From positions 6,274,501-6,338,500 of the forward strand of contig NC_053044.1 in assembly GCF_003473485.1 (NCBI RefSeq): a DNA stretch of 64,000 nucleotides, read 5' to 3'. The stretch is from Medicago truncatula (Eukaryota; Streptophyta; Magnoliopsida; Fabales; Fabaceae). Positions 43,889 to 56,506 of the stretch are shown here, piece after piece (position 1 is the stretch's first letter; each line of letters starts with the position of its first letter). Below the pieces are notes generated by a model. That model saw nothing but the letters and a program-made list of their open reading frames with translations, had not been told where the DNA came from and ran no database searches. Position numbers and translations under genes: made by a program.

Positions 43889-45901
43889 CTAAAAAAGATG
43901 GAGCCTAGCCGTAGGTATACATACCAACGGATGTGCCCTAGGAAGGGTCAATCCAGGCCCTTCCTCCATTTCAACAATTCCATTACCATCTTCACCAACC
44001 TTCCAATCAAAACACTGAATCATGGTAGCCAGTGTTGTATGAACAATATGCAAAGCTAGTGAAGAACCTGGGCAGCTTCTTCTACCAGCTCCAAAAGACA
44101 ATAATTCAACATTCTGCCCCTTTAGATTCAAAGGACTCTGTCCCACTTCATTTATAAACCTTAGTGGTTGAAACTCAAGTGGATTTTCCCAATAATTTGA
44201 GTCTCTACCAATTGCCCATAAATTAACAAACAAAGTTGTCTTTGCTGGAATGTAATATCCACCAATATTACAATCTTCAGTTGATTGTCTCACAATTAAA
44301 GGTCCAGTTGGGTGAAGCCTCAATGTTTCTTTTACTATTGATTGAATATATGGTAAGTTTGGAATATCTGATTCCTCTACCAACCTTTTCTTACCAACTA
44401 TTGAATCAATCTCTTCCCTTGCTTTTTCCATCATATCTCTATGGTTTATAAGTTCAGCCAATGCCCATTCTATTGTAGATGCTGATGACTCAGTTCCAGC
44501 ACCAAAAATGTTCTGCAAATTACATCACTAATAATTAATATCAAACACTCTCTTTTTCTTTCACGTTTAAATGTTATTACCAAGAAATCAATAAATTTTG
44601 TTATGCTTTATATAATTATTTCTTTATTTCCTATAATATCATAAACATTTGTTATAGATATTATTGACAAAACATTAATATTATACTGATTTGTTTTATC
44701 AAATAGCATTTAGCATAGTGGTTTGAATTCTTTTTTTATTTTAGAGTGAATAAGTGGTGTATCCTGAGTAGGAACCCCGACCCATGCATTTAACAATGTA
44801 TTGTTTGTGTCAACTGAGTTATACTTGTGGAGACATATTATACTGATCTTTAAGAACAACAAATAAATAAAATAAAATCTTCCACATACAAAAATGATAA
44901 ATAAAAAGGAACCGAGGGAGTAAGAAATTTGAATAATTAATAAACAGAAAATTTGAACAATTAAAATAATTATAAATTACCATGATGAAGGCCTTGATAT
45001 TTTCTCTAGTTAATCTAACCTCTGAGTTTTCATCAGCATAGATATCAAGTAAAATATCAAGCAAATCACTCACTGTTTCAATTCCATTACTATTTATTTC
45101 CTCCTTGTTTTTCTTCTTTGTATCTTCATGTTCCTTCATGATCCTCTCTATTATAACATCATACCTATTTCTAAGATTCTCTAGCCTTTTACCAAACCCT
45201 TGCAAATCAAGCTTCTTAACAAACCATAACATATCTCCCAAATTGAACTTACCACCTAACACAGCCATTTCTTTCACAAGCTCAATCAATTGATGTCCTT
45301 CACCTTCAACATCACTGCACCTTCTTTTCAAAGCCATCCTTGTTATGATGTTATTAGAAAGCATAGTAAGTTCTTCCCCTACATTAACCTCTTTTCTCAA
45401 GTCAGCTTTCTCCATCATGCCCTTTAAGAATAACGTTATTTCTTCAGCTCTAATAGGAAGGTATTGATGAAGTATGCGTCCGCCGAGAAGTTCGGTCATG
45501 CAAAGCTTTTTCATGAACTTCCAATAAGTTCCATAAGGAGCCAAGGCAAAATCTGATGAACCATATGTGATGTATTCCAAATTGCTTTGTTTTGGTCGGT
45601 TTAAGAAACAAGTTTCGTTTGTTTTGAGGCATTGTTTTGCCATTTCCGGGGAAGAAACAAGAACACAAGGTTTGGAACCAAACAGAAGGTAGACCAAAGG
45701 GCCATAACGTGATGAGATGTTGTGAAATGCTTGGTGAGGGAGTTTGGTTAGAAGGTAAAGGTGTCCTAGAATGGGTAAGGCGCGAGGGCTTGGTGGAAGG
45801 AGTGATTTTTGGTGGAACTTGATGGTGAAGATCAATCTTAGCAAGAGGATTGAAGCTAGAAAAATAAGGAGGAGTGCAAAATAGTCACTAAAATCAACCA
45901 T
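43889..45901 (-). CDS. cytochrome P450, CYP93-like
   Basis: ER-anchored haem monooxygenase. Exon 1 (45901-44981) and exon 2 (44512-43889), both in phase 0, give 307+207 = 514 residues. An N-terminal hydrophobic anchor ([19 protein letters not shown]) is followed by the hinge [18 protein letters not shown]. The I-helix reads [20 protein letters not shown], the K-helix ETLRLHP supplies ExxR, the PERF region is altered to FQPLRF, and the haem loop is [12 protein letters not shown] with the Cys ligand. The C-terminus reads [19 protein letters not shown]. Overall pattern and the single intron just before the I-helix resemble the CYP93 family, which in legumes acts on flavonoids, isoflavonoids and triterpenoids. 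Subfamily and substrate cannot be assigned here. The frame is intact; nothing suggests a pseudogene. A SINE lies in the intron. Confidence 0.9.
44735..44835 (-). mobile_element. degenerate tRNA-derived SINE in P450 intron
   Basis: In minus orientation: CTCCACAAGTATAACTCAGT (A-box-like) and, further on, GGGTCGGGGTTCCTACTC (B-box-like). An AT-rich tail follows. It is a diverged member of the SINE class seen at 10500. Confidence 0.5.
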
Positions 45902-47470
45902 GATTAAGGTTCAAAGTTATGATCACTAACTATGAACAACAACACTAAAGCCTTTCTTTATAATTTCAAAAATCAATCATAGTCAACTTTGTGAACATTT
46001 TAATATTAGTTTTAAGATATTAGAATATAAAATTTAATATTAAATAGTCTTGTTTTTGCATAGTTATTTGTTCAAAGATTTTTATTTTATATTGTATATT
46101 GTTTTATAATTTATTATAGTACCTAAAACTATAGTTGAACATTGTTGAATAAGAGAGAAAAGAGAGACATATGCTGTTGAAATATTGTGTGTCTGAATAG
46201 CACTACGGAAGATTTATTACATAGGAGTTAATGAATTTAAAGACTAAACTAGGATATATTTACAAAAGAAATATTCTAAATAATATTCTATGTTAAGTAA
46301 CTTAGAGAGCAAGGTAAAATATATTTACAACATAAATATAATTATCTACTATTTATTTAAATATAAACAAATATTTTATTAGTACACTTTTTTGTTAATC
46401 ATTTTTAGTCCACCTGGACGGATTAAATTTTTTCTTGTTATAAAAAATAGGAACTAAAAGTATTTGTTTTAACTAAGTGATTAAACTGAGATGGTTAATA
46501 GGCTTTCTCTAAGGAATAATGATTTTGAAGAACCCACATTAGATTTTTGAGTAATTTTTGTTGTTGTTAGAGTTTACTTATCTCATGATTGAATTTCATA
46601 TTACTATGATCTTTTTCCCATAAAAATATGAAGGTTAACAAAAAAAAAAAAATCCATCTGTTTTCAAAAGGCAAGAACTGAAAATTGATAAACTTTTTAT
46701 AAGGATTAAAAAACTTAAAACATTGATATTTTATATGGAATAAAAACATATTTAACCCTTATAACTATATGATACTGACACTCTCTGACACTACAATTGA
46801 ATGATTAACAAGACAAATTCTAAGAAACCCTATTGACGCAGCTGAATCTTTAGATTCAACCCTCAATTGGGTTTCTTTCAAATCTATCAAAAATTAGGTT
46901 TTTAAAAAGAAAAAAAATCAACCTAAAATAGAACAAATCAAAAAAAGAGAATTAAAAGAGTTAAAGGATATAGAGAAAGAACACAAAAGTTTATAGAGGT
47001 TCATCCACACCATTCTATCTAGTGGGTTAATCATCTCCCAAAGACTCAAGTCAATAAGTTTTGTTGATTATTAAACACCAAGTGTTTGATACAATTTTCA
47101 CACCAAAATTGTTCCATGAGCGATTAAGGTTATACCGAGAACCCATATTCTTGAACAATTCTTTGATGTAGCCCTAATTCTTGAATCACAAGGATGACTT
47201 CCAACCCTTTAAGACAGTCATCCTCGATCAACCAATGTGATGAGCCAATCAATCCAATAGCCTTATTAGTATGAGCAACCCAATCCCTTTGGGCCTCCTT
47301 TGATTTTTAAGCACGAAACCTTTGTTCCTCCTTTGATTGTTGAAAAGGTGTAAATTAATGATGAACGAATTGAATGAAGAAAACCTATAATTCCCATTTG
47401 GAGGTGAAAAACATTGATCTTTCCACCAGGTTCTAATTTCCCTCAAATGAAGAAAACCTAGAAAATTACA
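45902..47470. other. P450 upstream region and unassigned intergenic
   Basis: AT-rich. It contains the minus-strand promoter of the P450 gene. From 46980 to 47240 there is moderately complex sequence (TTTATAGAGGTTCATCCAC, ACACCAAGTGTTTGATAC) that may be retroelement-derived. No protein similarity was recognised. Confidence 0.4.
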
Positions 47471-48558
47471 CATTGATGACATGCTGTCATTATAATTTTT
47501 ATTAGTATTTTGATGTTTTTATTGAGTTTGTAGCAATTTTAAATAGCCTGGAGATGCAAAACGCAGGATTTTACAAGTTGAGTTTAGAGCATCGCGTCGC
47601 AATTTTCTACATCGTGACACGATTTTACGCAGAAATTAGAGTATGTCCCTACCTATTTTACCGTTACACAATTTGGAGGTTATCGTGTCACGATTTTGGT
47701 CACCGTGACACGATTTTGGGCACTCAGAACCTTGCCTATTTCAGGAAGAGGATTCTGTGAGTTTTGGAGATCTAAAACACGAACTTGAGAGCAAAAGACT
47801 AAAGAGGTGGTTTTCCACCAAACACATAGTCAGTTCCATGTATGTTAGAATGCTTCATTTGAATATGTTATTTGTAATCTTTATTATGAATGGCTAAGTT
47901 CTTTGTGATTACGTATGGAGATGAAAGTTGTTAGATCTGTTTGAACCATGTAGGTTGTGAAACTCCGTCTTTGGTAATGCAACTATAGTCTTTATTCAAT
48001 TAAATTTATGTTTAATGACTTATATATATATTGATCATATATAATTTGAATGTAAAGAATAAATGACTATTGATCTTAGCTTTCAACTTGGATCTAATTT
48101 AACTGTTCAATTAAACATGGTCAGTCTAGGAATGAATAATTGTTTTTGTGATAAATGATTAACGGAATTTAAAAACATTCTTAGGATATTAGATTACTTA
48201 AGGAATTGAGAATATGTAACCATTGAAGAGAGCTATGAGTGAAGGAAATGATTAGAGATAACATTGTTAATCATCGCAAAACTAGAAGAACTTTATTAAG
48301 GATAGATGCAGTTAACCAAATAGTGACAACAAGACCATTCGACATACCTGATTTGTTTCTCCTATTATTTTCACAATGCTTTTACAAGCTTTGTTATTAT
48401 TTTGTGCAAATCAACCAACTCCCTGTGGCAACCCCCCAATTTTACACATCATAATTTATAACAATAATTGCCGAATTGAAGTTAACAAAGTCCTCGTAGA
48501 TACCAAAATTTTATTACTTCGATAATTTTTAGTACACTTGTTAAATATCTATTAAGCT
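47471..48558 (+). mobile_element. LTR of an Athila-like Ty3/gypsy element
   Basis: Begins TGATGACATGCTGTCATTAT. It contains reiterated TCGTGACACGATTTT words (47595-47725) and a long AT-rich 3' part. It ends just before TTTGACGCCGTTGTCAGGGA (48558-48577). That is a degenerate form of the tRNA-Asp-type primer site TGGCGCCGTTGCC used by Athila/Tat elements. The left end is approximate. Confidence 0.6.
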
Positions 48559-49560
48559 TTTGACGCCGTTGTCAGGGATTGTTGAATCTTTTCAACAAGG
48601 CAATATTGTTATAATGTAGGCTTTCTCCAATTTAATTACTGTTGAAAACAAGAGAAAAAAATTTAAAAAAAAATTGGTTCACTTGTTTGTTTGGATTTTG
48701 TATTTTGCAGTGCTACTAAGGTATTCTTTTGCTGTTTATGCGGGGTAGAGTTCAGCCGAAAAACTTTTTGCATGATTCGGAGATCGAGAAAACTTCAAAA
48801 GCTAATCGAAAAGTTATTTGGTTAGCTAGATCAACTGAAGCTGGTCCTAGAACATTGTAGACAGTACATAGCCCAGTTGAAATCGAACCATTTATCATGG
48901 CTCACCCATCACCACCCCCACCAATTAGACCTATAATGGGAGACTATGGGTTGACTACAAAACGTGGTCAACTGTCTCATATTTTCCATCCAGCCAACCC
49001 TGTCGCCTTTGACATAAAAACTTCGTCCAACAAGTGTTGAAGGAGAACTAGTATGAGGGGAGAGATACCTAATGTCCGCATAAACACTTGAGTAGGTTTT
49101 ATGAGACTTTCCAGTACTGTGTGTCACCAGCCAATGTTACCAAAGATCAGAAAAAACTTAAAGATTGGTTGTTGTCTTTACTGAATGGAACCATCCAAAC
49201 CTGGGATAAACTAGAACTTAAATTTTTCCATATGTCCAAATATTGGGAGAAAAGACATGAGATTGCTAACTTTAGGCAATAGGAGAATGAGTCTCTCTAT
49301 GATGCTTGAGAGAGGGTTAAGTTATTGTTAAAGAGGTGTCCAACCCATGATTTAAGTGAGAAAACTCAAATGCAAGTCTTTACCGAGGGTTTAAGGCCTA
49401 ACCATAGGATGGTTTTGGATGTGCATATGGAGTTAGTATGAGAGTGAAAACTGAATTACAAGTCCAAGCCCTTATTGAATATATGGCCTAAACGAATACC
49501 GTGCTTGTTGAAGGTGATCGTGAAGAAGAGGAAAGAAAATGATGAATAAAGAGAAAAAAT
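48559..49560 (+). pseudogene. Athila-like gag remnant
   Basis: After the primer-site-like sequence, broken frames give ANPVAFDIKTSSN (about 48993-49030). Then 49091-49280 reads RFYETFQYCVSPANVTKDQK, KLKDWLLSLLNGTIQTWDKL and FHMSKYWEKRHEIANFRQ, with a stop after it. It resumes with ENESLYDA, stop, ERVKLLLKRCPTHDL, QVFTEGLRPNHRMVLD. This is the retrotransposon gag pattern (GTIQTWDKL, FRQ-ENESLYDA). Several stops; no pol follows. Confidence 0.75.
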
Positions 49561-50050
49561 ATTATGTGGTGATAGTGCGCTATTACATATAATAGACCTC
49601 CAAGATTCAATGGTTTATTTTTTGACAAATATATCAAATAATTAAGATTAAAAAATCAATGTAGTTTATGCTGGACCGCCTATAACGTAGGTTCACCTTA
49701 GAGATTTGGAGTTAATCCTTTAACGGAAATGACTAAAATGTATAATGGAGATGAACTTAAGGGACTTAAGCAGACTAAGAAGTTCACAAGCTATATTTTT
49801 ACTGAATTGGAATGTTAATTAGTTAAAATTGAAAGGTATTAATATACATAGAATTATAATAGAATTTTAATTAGTTTTTAAATACGTACATAGAGTTGAA
49901 CTTTTGGAATTGAAATATGATTCATGAATGACAAATTGACAATTTTCTAGTGTTTTTCTTTGTAGAATTGTGCTCACAAAGTCATTGTTTAATCAAACTA
50001 AGCAGATGAATGTCGAATATCGTGTTCGTGTGAACACATCCCTTCTAGTT
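49561..50050. other. AT-rich spacer, no gene seen
   Basis: Between the gag remnant and the LINE tail. No exon or repeat could be supported. Confidence 0.45.
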
Positions 50051-51165
50051 ACTTTTTTTGTTTGAGGGAAAATAGTTTATAGCTTTTCATTAATAATCAA
50101 AATCGAGATATGGCCTCTCGAGCAAGAGTATGAGCGACCACATTCGCTTGTCTCCGACTAAACACCACCTTAGAGTTTTTAAGAAAATCATTGCAATTCT
50201 TCCTACATTCATCCATTATGGCTCCAAACTCGGATATATCATTCCTTCCCTCATTGAAATATTCCACAACAGTTGAAAGTTGTCCAACAACTCGAAATCT
50301 ACGTTCGAAAATTGTAATTCTCGCACCCATTGAATAGCATGGTAAGGACGGAATGCTTCGCCAACATCCGAAGAGCAAATGGGATTCGACCACAATGTTT
50401 TAGCTTTGATAAATTCCCGTGTTCATCTCTTATGCACAACCCAAAACCAACACAGTTCAAAACTTCCGAAAAAGATGCATCCATACTGCATTTTAACCTT
50501 CCTTGGTGCGGTTTCAGCCATTTGCACTGAACTGGCAGTGATATTGTTGTTGCTGTATCTGTCATGACAGCAGTAGTATGTGGTGCAGCTGTAGCACCAG
50601 CCGTCCCACTTATTAGTTTCTTACAATTTGCGAAATTCCAGTTATACAACAAATGCTTCGCGCGCTCAATTATAACCTGCCCCATATCCGTAACATTCTC
50701 CCAAACACATAAATTACGGCTTTTTCAAACTGTTCCACTTGGCCTTGTGGCAGCTCTTGTAATAGAGTGAAAATAATTTTAGCCGCGGTGTTACTATTTT
50801 GCATTACTGAAATCACTTTTCTCAATAACAAATTGTGTTGCCACACATTTCTCGCCCTTGGGCAGTCGAAAAACATATGGCTCGTGTCTTCATAACTTTC
50901 GTGACACATAACACATAACGAAGTACAGTTACCCCTTTGTCCAGCAATCTTGCTTGCGTCGGGAGACAGTCCCGACAAATTCTCCATAATAAATTCTTCA
51001 CTTTCGGTGGAACTTTAAGTTTCCAAATACTACCCCAATTTTCTATCCGGTACAGGTGTGAATTGTCTGCAATATTTTCCATACACAAGCGATACGCAGT
51101 TTTAACCGAATACTGTCCATTCTTCTCTAATCTCCAAATTAATTGGTCTTCCTCCACCTACCGTT
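50051..51165 (-). pseudogene. LINE ORF2 C-terminal fragment (zf-RVT and RNase H)
   Basis: Minus-strand text: EEDQLIWRLEKNGQYSVKTA, YRLCMENIADNSH, KLKVPPKVKNLLWRICRDCL, PTQARLLDKGV. After frameshifts it reads MSHMFFDCPRAR-like zinc region text, WLKPHQGRLKCSMDASFSEV, GFGLCIRDEHGN (RNase H), and near the end RRQANVVAHTLAREA. The poly-T at 50051-50058 marks the 3' tail. The wording parallels the intact ORF2 at 23338 (RRQANVVSHALAREA), so they belong to one LINE lineage. Several frameshifts; 5'-truncated. Confidence 0.85.
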
Positions 51166-51549
51166 CTAAAGTTATCATGCACCACATTTTGATCAAAATA
51201 ATAAGGTGTGGTTTACCATTTAAAAAATTTAACCATACATAAAACAAATGTCTAGATCCGCCCCTATACATAACTATAAATCTAATAAAGTATTTACATA
51301 TTAAACCATTTTTATATATACCAAATATATAGTCCAACATTTGCATACGTGACACCAACAAATAGAGGCATGTGACATTGGAAAAATCAGCCGAAATGTC
51401 TCATTTACCAAATATCCAAAAGAGATGCCGCTTTAGAACCAACTTCTTTTGGTTATAAATATTTGAAGGTTCATTCTCTTGAGATAATTTCCATCCTCTT
51501 AGGTGAACAGCAAAAGATCATTTTTGAAGTTTTCTGCAGATTGGTATCC
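51166..51549 (+). promoter_or_regulatory. upstream region of the protease-inhibitor gene
   Basis: Promoter-side sequence of the 51550 gene. A TATAAATA-type box appears in GGTTATAAATATTTG at about 51451-51465, about 90 bases before the ATG. Confidence 0.5.
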
Positions 51550-52990
51550 ATGACAGAAGAAAAACAAGGACAAGGAACTAACCCTCCTCATGAGCAGCCA
51601 AACGAATCATTGCTAAGTGAGTTCTAATTTTGGTCTTTCTGAATTACTCTACTTTGTTTTAAAATAGATGTCGCAATTTTACAATAGCTTATTTTTACCA
51701 TTTTTTTTAATTAATATATAAATACTAATGCTAGTAGTAAGATGTTCTTTGATTTGTTTAATTAATTTTTTATTATATATAATTAACGATATTAATTATC
51801 AAAATTATGTATTGACATTTATGCAATGATTGGTTGCGACATCTAGTAGATCACATACAACAATTACTGAATGAACCTAAAAAATAAATTTTTGTTTATA
51901 ATAATAACAAGAGGGTGTATTTATGTGAATTTTCAATGAGGTTTTGTGGTTCTATCCGGCATTGTACGAGGTTGTTATAAGATTATATCTTAGGATGGTG
52001 TATTGAATTAGGATTTTAAAAGACAATGTTTGCTTAAAAAAGTCTCGTGGATTTTAAAAGACTTTGTATGATTTTAATGATTTTAAAAGACTATCAAGAT
52101 TTTAAATTTGGATTTCAATGGATATACATCATGAGATTTTAAAGGATTTGAAATAATTTTATGGATTTATAAGATTTTATAAATTTTAAGAACTCATTAG
52201 AAATAAATGACTACAATACATTCTCTATCATAAAATTGTCAATACAAACTCTCTTTTTTTATGAGAGAGAGAGAGAGAGAGTGAGAGAGAGAGAGACAAG
52301 GGAGAAGAGAGAGGAAGAGGAAGAGAGAGGAGAGATAGTAAAATTTTAAAAGAAAAACAATCTTAAGAAATCTCATGTTTTTATGAAAGACTTTTTCATG
52401 CTAAAATTTTACTAGAAAATCCCACAAAATCCATCAAAATCTAATTTATTAAACATTGCTTCGAAATTTGAATGATTTTGAATATCACGAGACTTTTTTT
52501 AAGTGATGAAAAATCTTGATTGAATACCTCAAGACTTTTTTAAAATGACAAAGACTCTTGATTGAATACCATGAACTTTATTTAAGTTGCAAAAAAACTT
52601 GATTGAATACCACAAGATTTTTTCATAATTAAAAAGTCTTTTAAAATCCCATAAAATCTTAATCTGATACACCCCCTTAATCTTTCATTCTCTTGTTTTT
52701 GGAAGAAAAAAAAAAAGTTACATACACTAAAATGATACAAAAATATGTTTGGTGTTGCAGGGACTTACAACCAACGTTTAAGGAGAAATAACCCTACTAA
52801 AACAAGTTGGCCAGAGCTAGTTGGTGTCACTGTTGAAGAAGCAAAGAGAAAAATAAAGGAAGAGATGTCTGAGGTTAAAATAGAAGTGGTGTCCCCTGGT
52901 TCATGTGTTACCTTTGATTTGAGGTACGATAGAGTTCGATTGTATGTTGATGAATTTAATAATGTCTTCAGTACTCCAAAAATTGGCTAA
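51550..52990 (+). CDS. potato inhibitor I family serine protease inhibitor
   Basis: Small inhibitor of subtilisin/chymotrypsin-type proteases (MEROPS I13), usually a defence protein. Exon 1 (51550-51616) encodes [22 protein letters not shown]. Exon 2 (52761-52990) continues [20 protein letters not shown]. Total 98 residues. The family core is WPELVGV at 39-45, [12 protein letters not shown] helix, then the binding loop [18 protein letters not shown] and the end FSTPKIG. By alignment with eglin c (SPVTL-D), the P1 residue is Phe74 with P1' Asp75, which favours chymotrypsin-like or subtilisin-like targets. The loop-supporting Arg residues (77, 80, 82) are present. There is no signal peptide and only one Cys, so no disulfide, as in eglin-type members. 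The 1144-bp intron contains a GA microsatellite and a probable MITE. Confidence 0.9.
51975..52680. mobile_element. probable MITE in protease-inhibitor intron
   Basis: The left end GGTGTATTGAATTAGGATTT and a right end reading, inward, GGGTGTATCAGATTAAGATT are inverted relatives. Between them ATTTTAAAAGAC and TTGATTGAATACC words recur three or more times (52515-52620). The ends are approximate; no target duplication was settled. Confidence 0.5.
52263..52332. repeat. (GA)n microsatellite, impure
   Basis: GAGAGA run of about 35 bases followed by GAGG/GAAG-rich sequence, inside the intron. Confidence 0.9.
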
Positions 52991-53497
52991 TCAATCAACC
53001 AACATCGTTCGTATGAATTTAATAATGTTAAATTTTTTTATTAATAATATAAAGTGGATTTCCATTAAACTATTGAGTTAAACCGATGTACTTGTCTCCC
53101 AAGTTATATTATTGTATTTTTTTATAAATAGAGATCAGAGTTCTTGTGTAACACAATACAAGAGAATAAAAGAATCTTCTCTCCTCTTCTCTGCTTCTAT
53201 CTATTCTTGTTCATATTTCAATTGTTATATAACCAAAATGTATAAGTTATCAATTTAATCCTTATATTATCAATTTCTATCCTTTCCGTGTGCTTTTAAT
53301 ATTTGATAATATAAGGATTAAATTGATATGATTGTAAATTGAACTCATTTCGAAACCCAATTTCAAGAGAGATATAACATGGATATAATATTGTTTACTT
53401 GGTTTTTGGGAAACAACCGTTGTTTTTTAAAATGGATTACTTGTAAGATCAACCGGTAAATCTTAAGATATATTGTTCTTATGTTTTTTCAGAAAGT

Positions 53498-54862
53498 TGA
53501 TGTAGTATTTTTGCATCAAATAATTGTAAGTATTTATATCGTCTCCTCAGGGACTAGTGCGATATCGCGGACCGTTTGACACCAAATATAATTCCAAGTT
53601 AAAAGATAATTGGTTGTTTGTTTTAGTAACTAAATTGAAAATGATAAAATTGAGATTAATAGGGCGTGAAACTTGTTAGGATTAGAGTTCCTTGATCAAG
53701 CGTCACTCGTAACCTAATGATCATACATGGATTCTAGCTTTTCTTTGATATTATCACGTATCCCTCGACAACACTATTCGTGTCCAAACAATATTGTGAA
53801 ATCAATTGTATCATTCAATCGTCGATGTCTCAAACTATTGAATGATTCAAGAGTCGATCTTATCGTTCAATCGATGATTTCTCAATCTATTGAATGATAA
53901 GAAAGCTTTAGGTTTGGATACACAAAGTGATTATCAAAACATCGATTCCATGTCTAGAACCTATGTTTTGATAGATGGTTATTCTAAACCTAGATTCAAA
54001 AGTATTTCTCAATCACAATTAAATCAAAGATAAAGATTAAAGTGCAAGAATAACATCAATATCAAATCAAATGCTAGAACCATATATTTATAGATCAAAA
54101 GATTACATGTTAAGCTAAGATCAAGTACCTCTAATCCCAACAGAGGAGATTTAGCTACTCATTGTCATGGAAGCCTTGCAAGAATGAATTGAAAGAGAAA
54201 GATCAATTACACACTTGTGATCTCTCAACAAAGTGATGTAGAATTCAATTTCTATCACTCCCACTCTATAAAGCACAAGCCCTATCTCTCTCTCTCTCAA
54301 AGAATATTACAAGTGAAAAGTATGAAAAACTCAGAGAAAACTAAGAAAAACTAAGTATATCTATGAAATGGTTGAGTGGGCTATTTATAGAATTCTGACT
54401 CTGCATCAACTCGCCTCGCGAGCTCATTCATTCGCCATGGCGAGTTGAGGTTCCTTCGCCATTGGGTTTGTGCCACGTCAGCTGTGAGGGGGCTAAACCG
54501 CCCTAGCTCGCCTCGCGAGTCATTCCACTCACCATGGCGAGTAAGCTCGCCTTCCACTCGCCATTGCGAGTTGGTGGCGTGTAAATTTTGTTGCATTCTG
54601 GAATTGCTCGCCTTTGAAGCTCGCCATGGCGAGTTGGAGGCGAGTGATCTTCATTTTTCAGCCTCTTTGTACTTTTCTTCATTTTCTTCTCTTTGCTTGA
54701 TGTCTTGAGTTCAAATCCTGCACAAATGGGTGAAGTAAGATAGATAAAGCGTAAAAGGGCAATAATCACTTATTTCTCAGCTTTTCCCTTAATAACTTGC
54801 AAAACAAGTAACAAAAGTGCCTAAAATATATCACTTAAATTACAACTTTCTAGCACTTATCA
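53498..54862 (-). mobile_element. solo LTR, 1365 bp, with 5-bp target duplication
   Basis: On the plus strand it runs TGATGTAG...CACTTATCA, flanked by AAAGT at 53493-53497 and 54863-54867. Read on the minus strand it begins TGATAAGTGCTAG, a common legume gypsy-type LTR start, and ends CTACATCA. It contains repeated CTCGCCTCGCGAG and CGCCATGGCGAG words (54405-54650). No internal coding region is present. Confidence 0.85.
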
Positions 54863-54867
54863 AAAGT

Positions 54868-56506
54868 ATGAATGTTCTTGATGTGAAATATGAATGTAAC
54901 TGTCATAATCAAACACGCGTCAAATCCGTTGAAGTAAATTGCTAGAAAAAACAAATAAATTGCAAGGAATTTAGAGGAAAAAATTTAAATTGCATAAATG
55001 AATGTAAATTGGTACACAGATTCATACATTTGCAACGTGTTACTCGTTTCTCCTTGAGTGAGATAGTTTGAATGTGTAAGTTTTGTGTAGATTGAATTGT
55101 GACCTATTTTTCTTATGAAAAACTTATTTATACTAAATAACTGCCTATACAGAAACTGTCGAACATAACCGCTAATAACTACTCTAGATATCTTTTGAAT
55201 TTCAAATGACATCCCTTCGACAGTAACTGATGCTCGGCTTGTCGATCTGGCACCAACTTCTCTTCGATATCTTGCTTGCTTGTCGAAACTTCTCCATCGA
55301 ACAGCGAAATCTCTCTAAGTCCATAAACTCGATCCAGCTCGTGAGTCGAACTCATTTAGACTTCTTCAAAACCTAAGTCAAACTTGATTGACTACATTTA
55401 TTGTAGTCTCGTGAAAGTACAGGCCAATAAATATAACCTGTTTTTATTATAATTTGTAAGATTGTAAATTGTCAATTTCCATCTTCTCTACTCATTGTTT
55501 TTCGGATTGTATTAATCCGAAATTCGTAGGATGCACGAGAAATAGGTAGAGTGGAAAAAGAAACACTTTTTTCCCCTCTATTTTGACTCGTAGCCTGATT
55601 ATCTTAACCATGGTCATGATAGTCTAAGTATTTTAGAACACATTTTCTGCCTACAAATTTGCTAAATCTGTTCACAAATACATAGACTATAGTCAACATT
55701 GACAATGATTCAGACTTCCTACCTGCATACATAAACTAAAGGTAACACATCCACATTTTTCTTTTTCAACATGTCATATGATTTCTTTTCATTACATAAC
55801 CTCCTACTTTTATATTATTAGAATTAATCAAAAACTGGCAGTGTTACACTGCCATTCACTAGAGTTATCAAATAAATAAAATTATTCTACTAGCTATAAT
55901 TGCATTTTTAATGTGAAAATACATTTAAAACTAACAATAATAATTAGTTATCCTTGAGGATTACATCACACAATGATACAAAGTACAAACAACAATAATA
56001 AGTTAACACAATCCAGGATAGGATAGCCTTTATCAAACCAATCAAATACAAACATCAACAACACAAACACATAATTATGATTAAACTAATTAAACAATAA
56101 TTTTAAAGCACAGCCATATATAATTATCAAGTAGGAACCATAAATTCCCTTTCTGGAGCTTCAATTTCCATTTAACAGTTTCAAGTCCCTAAAAGCTCCA
56201 AGCTGCATAATTGCTTCTAGGCATCAGAAATGATCATGAAGATCATTCCTTGAGATTGGCCATGCTTCATGTGCCAACTAACACTTCATCTTGGGTTGAC
56301 ATTTACCTACACATCAATCAGAAAATAAAATAAAAGAGGAAATTATTATCTTGGGTTGACATTTACCTACACATCAATCCTAAATTCCCGCTGACTGAAA
56401 TCGCGATCATATCTGTGGCCGCAACCACAATTTAAAACACTGAATCAGAGGAATAGAAATCATGAAACAAAGAATATCAGTTGAATTTTTACCTTGGCAG
56501 GATCCA
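54868..56506. other. intergenic, includes 3' end of the calmodulin-binding gene
   Basis: AT-rich. 55200-55400 holds TCGA-rich sequence that may be further retroelement debris. The last few hundred bases must contain the 3'UTR of the 56507 gene. No exon seen. Confidence 0.45.
56288..56379. repeat. 32-bp direct repeat at 60-bp spacing
   Basis: ATCTTGGGTTGACATTTACC and the following 12 bases occur at 56288-56319 and identically at 56348-56379, within the probable 3'UTR of the minus-strand gene. Confidence 0.9.

Noticed and set aside
52745-52760. ATG at 52745 as start of the protease inhibitor
   Set aside because: It lies in the intron before a TTGCAG acceptor; exon 1 at 51550 joins in frame and gives a typical N-terminus.
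54381-54769. three overlapping small frames in the CGCCATGGCGAG region
   Set aside because: Generated by GC-rich word repeats inside the solo LTR on both strands; no protein signal.
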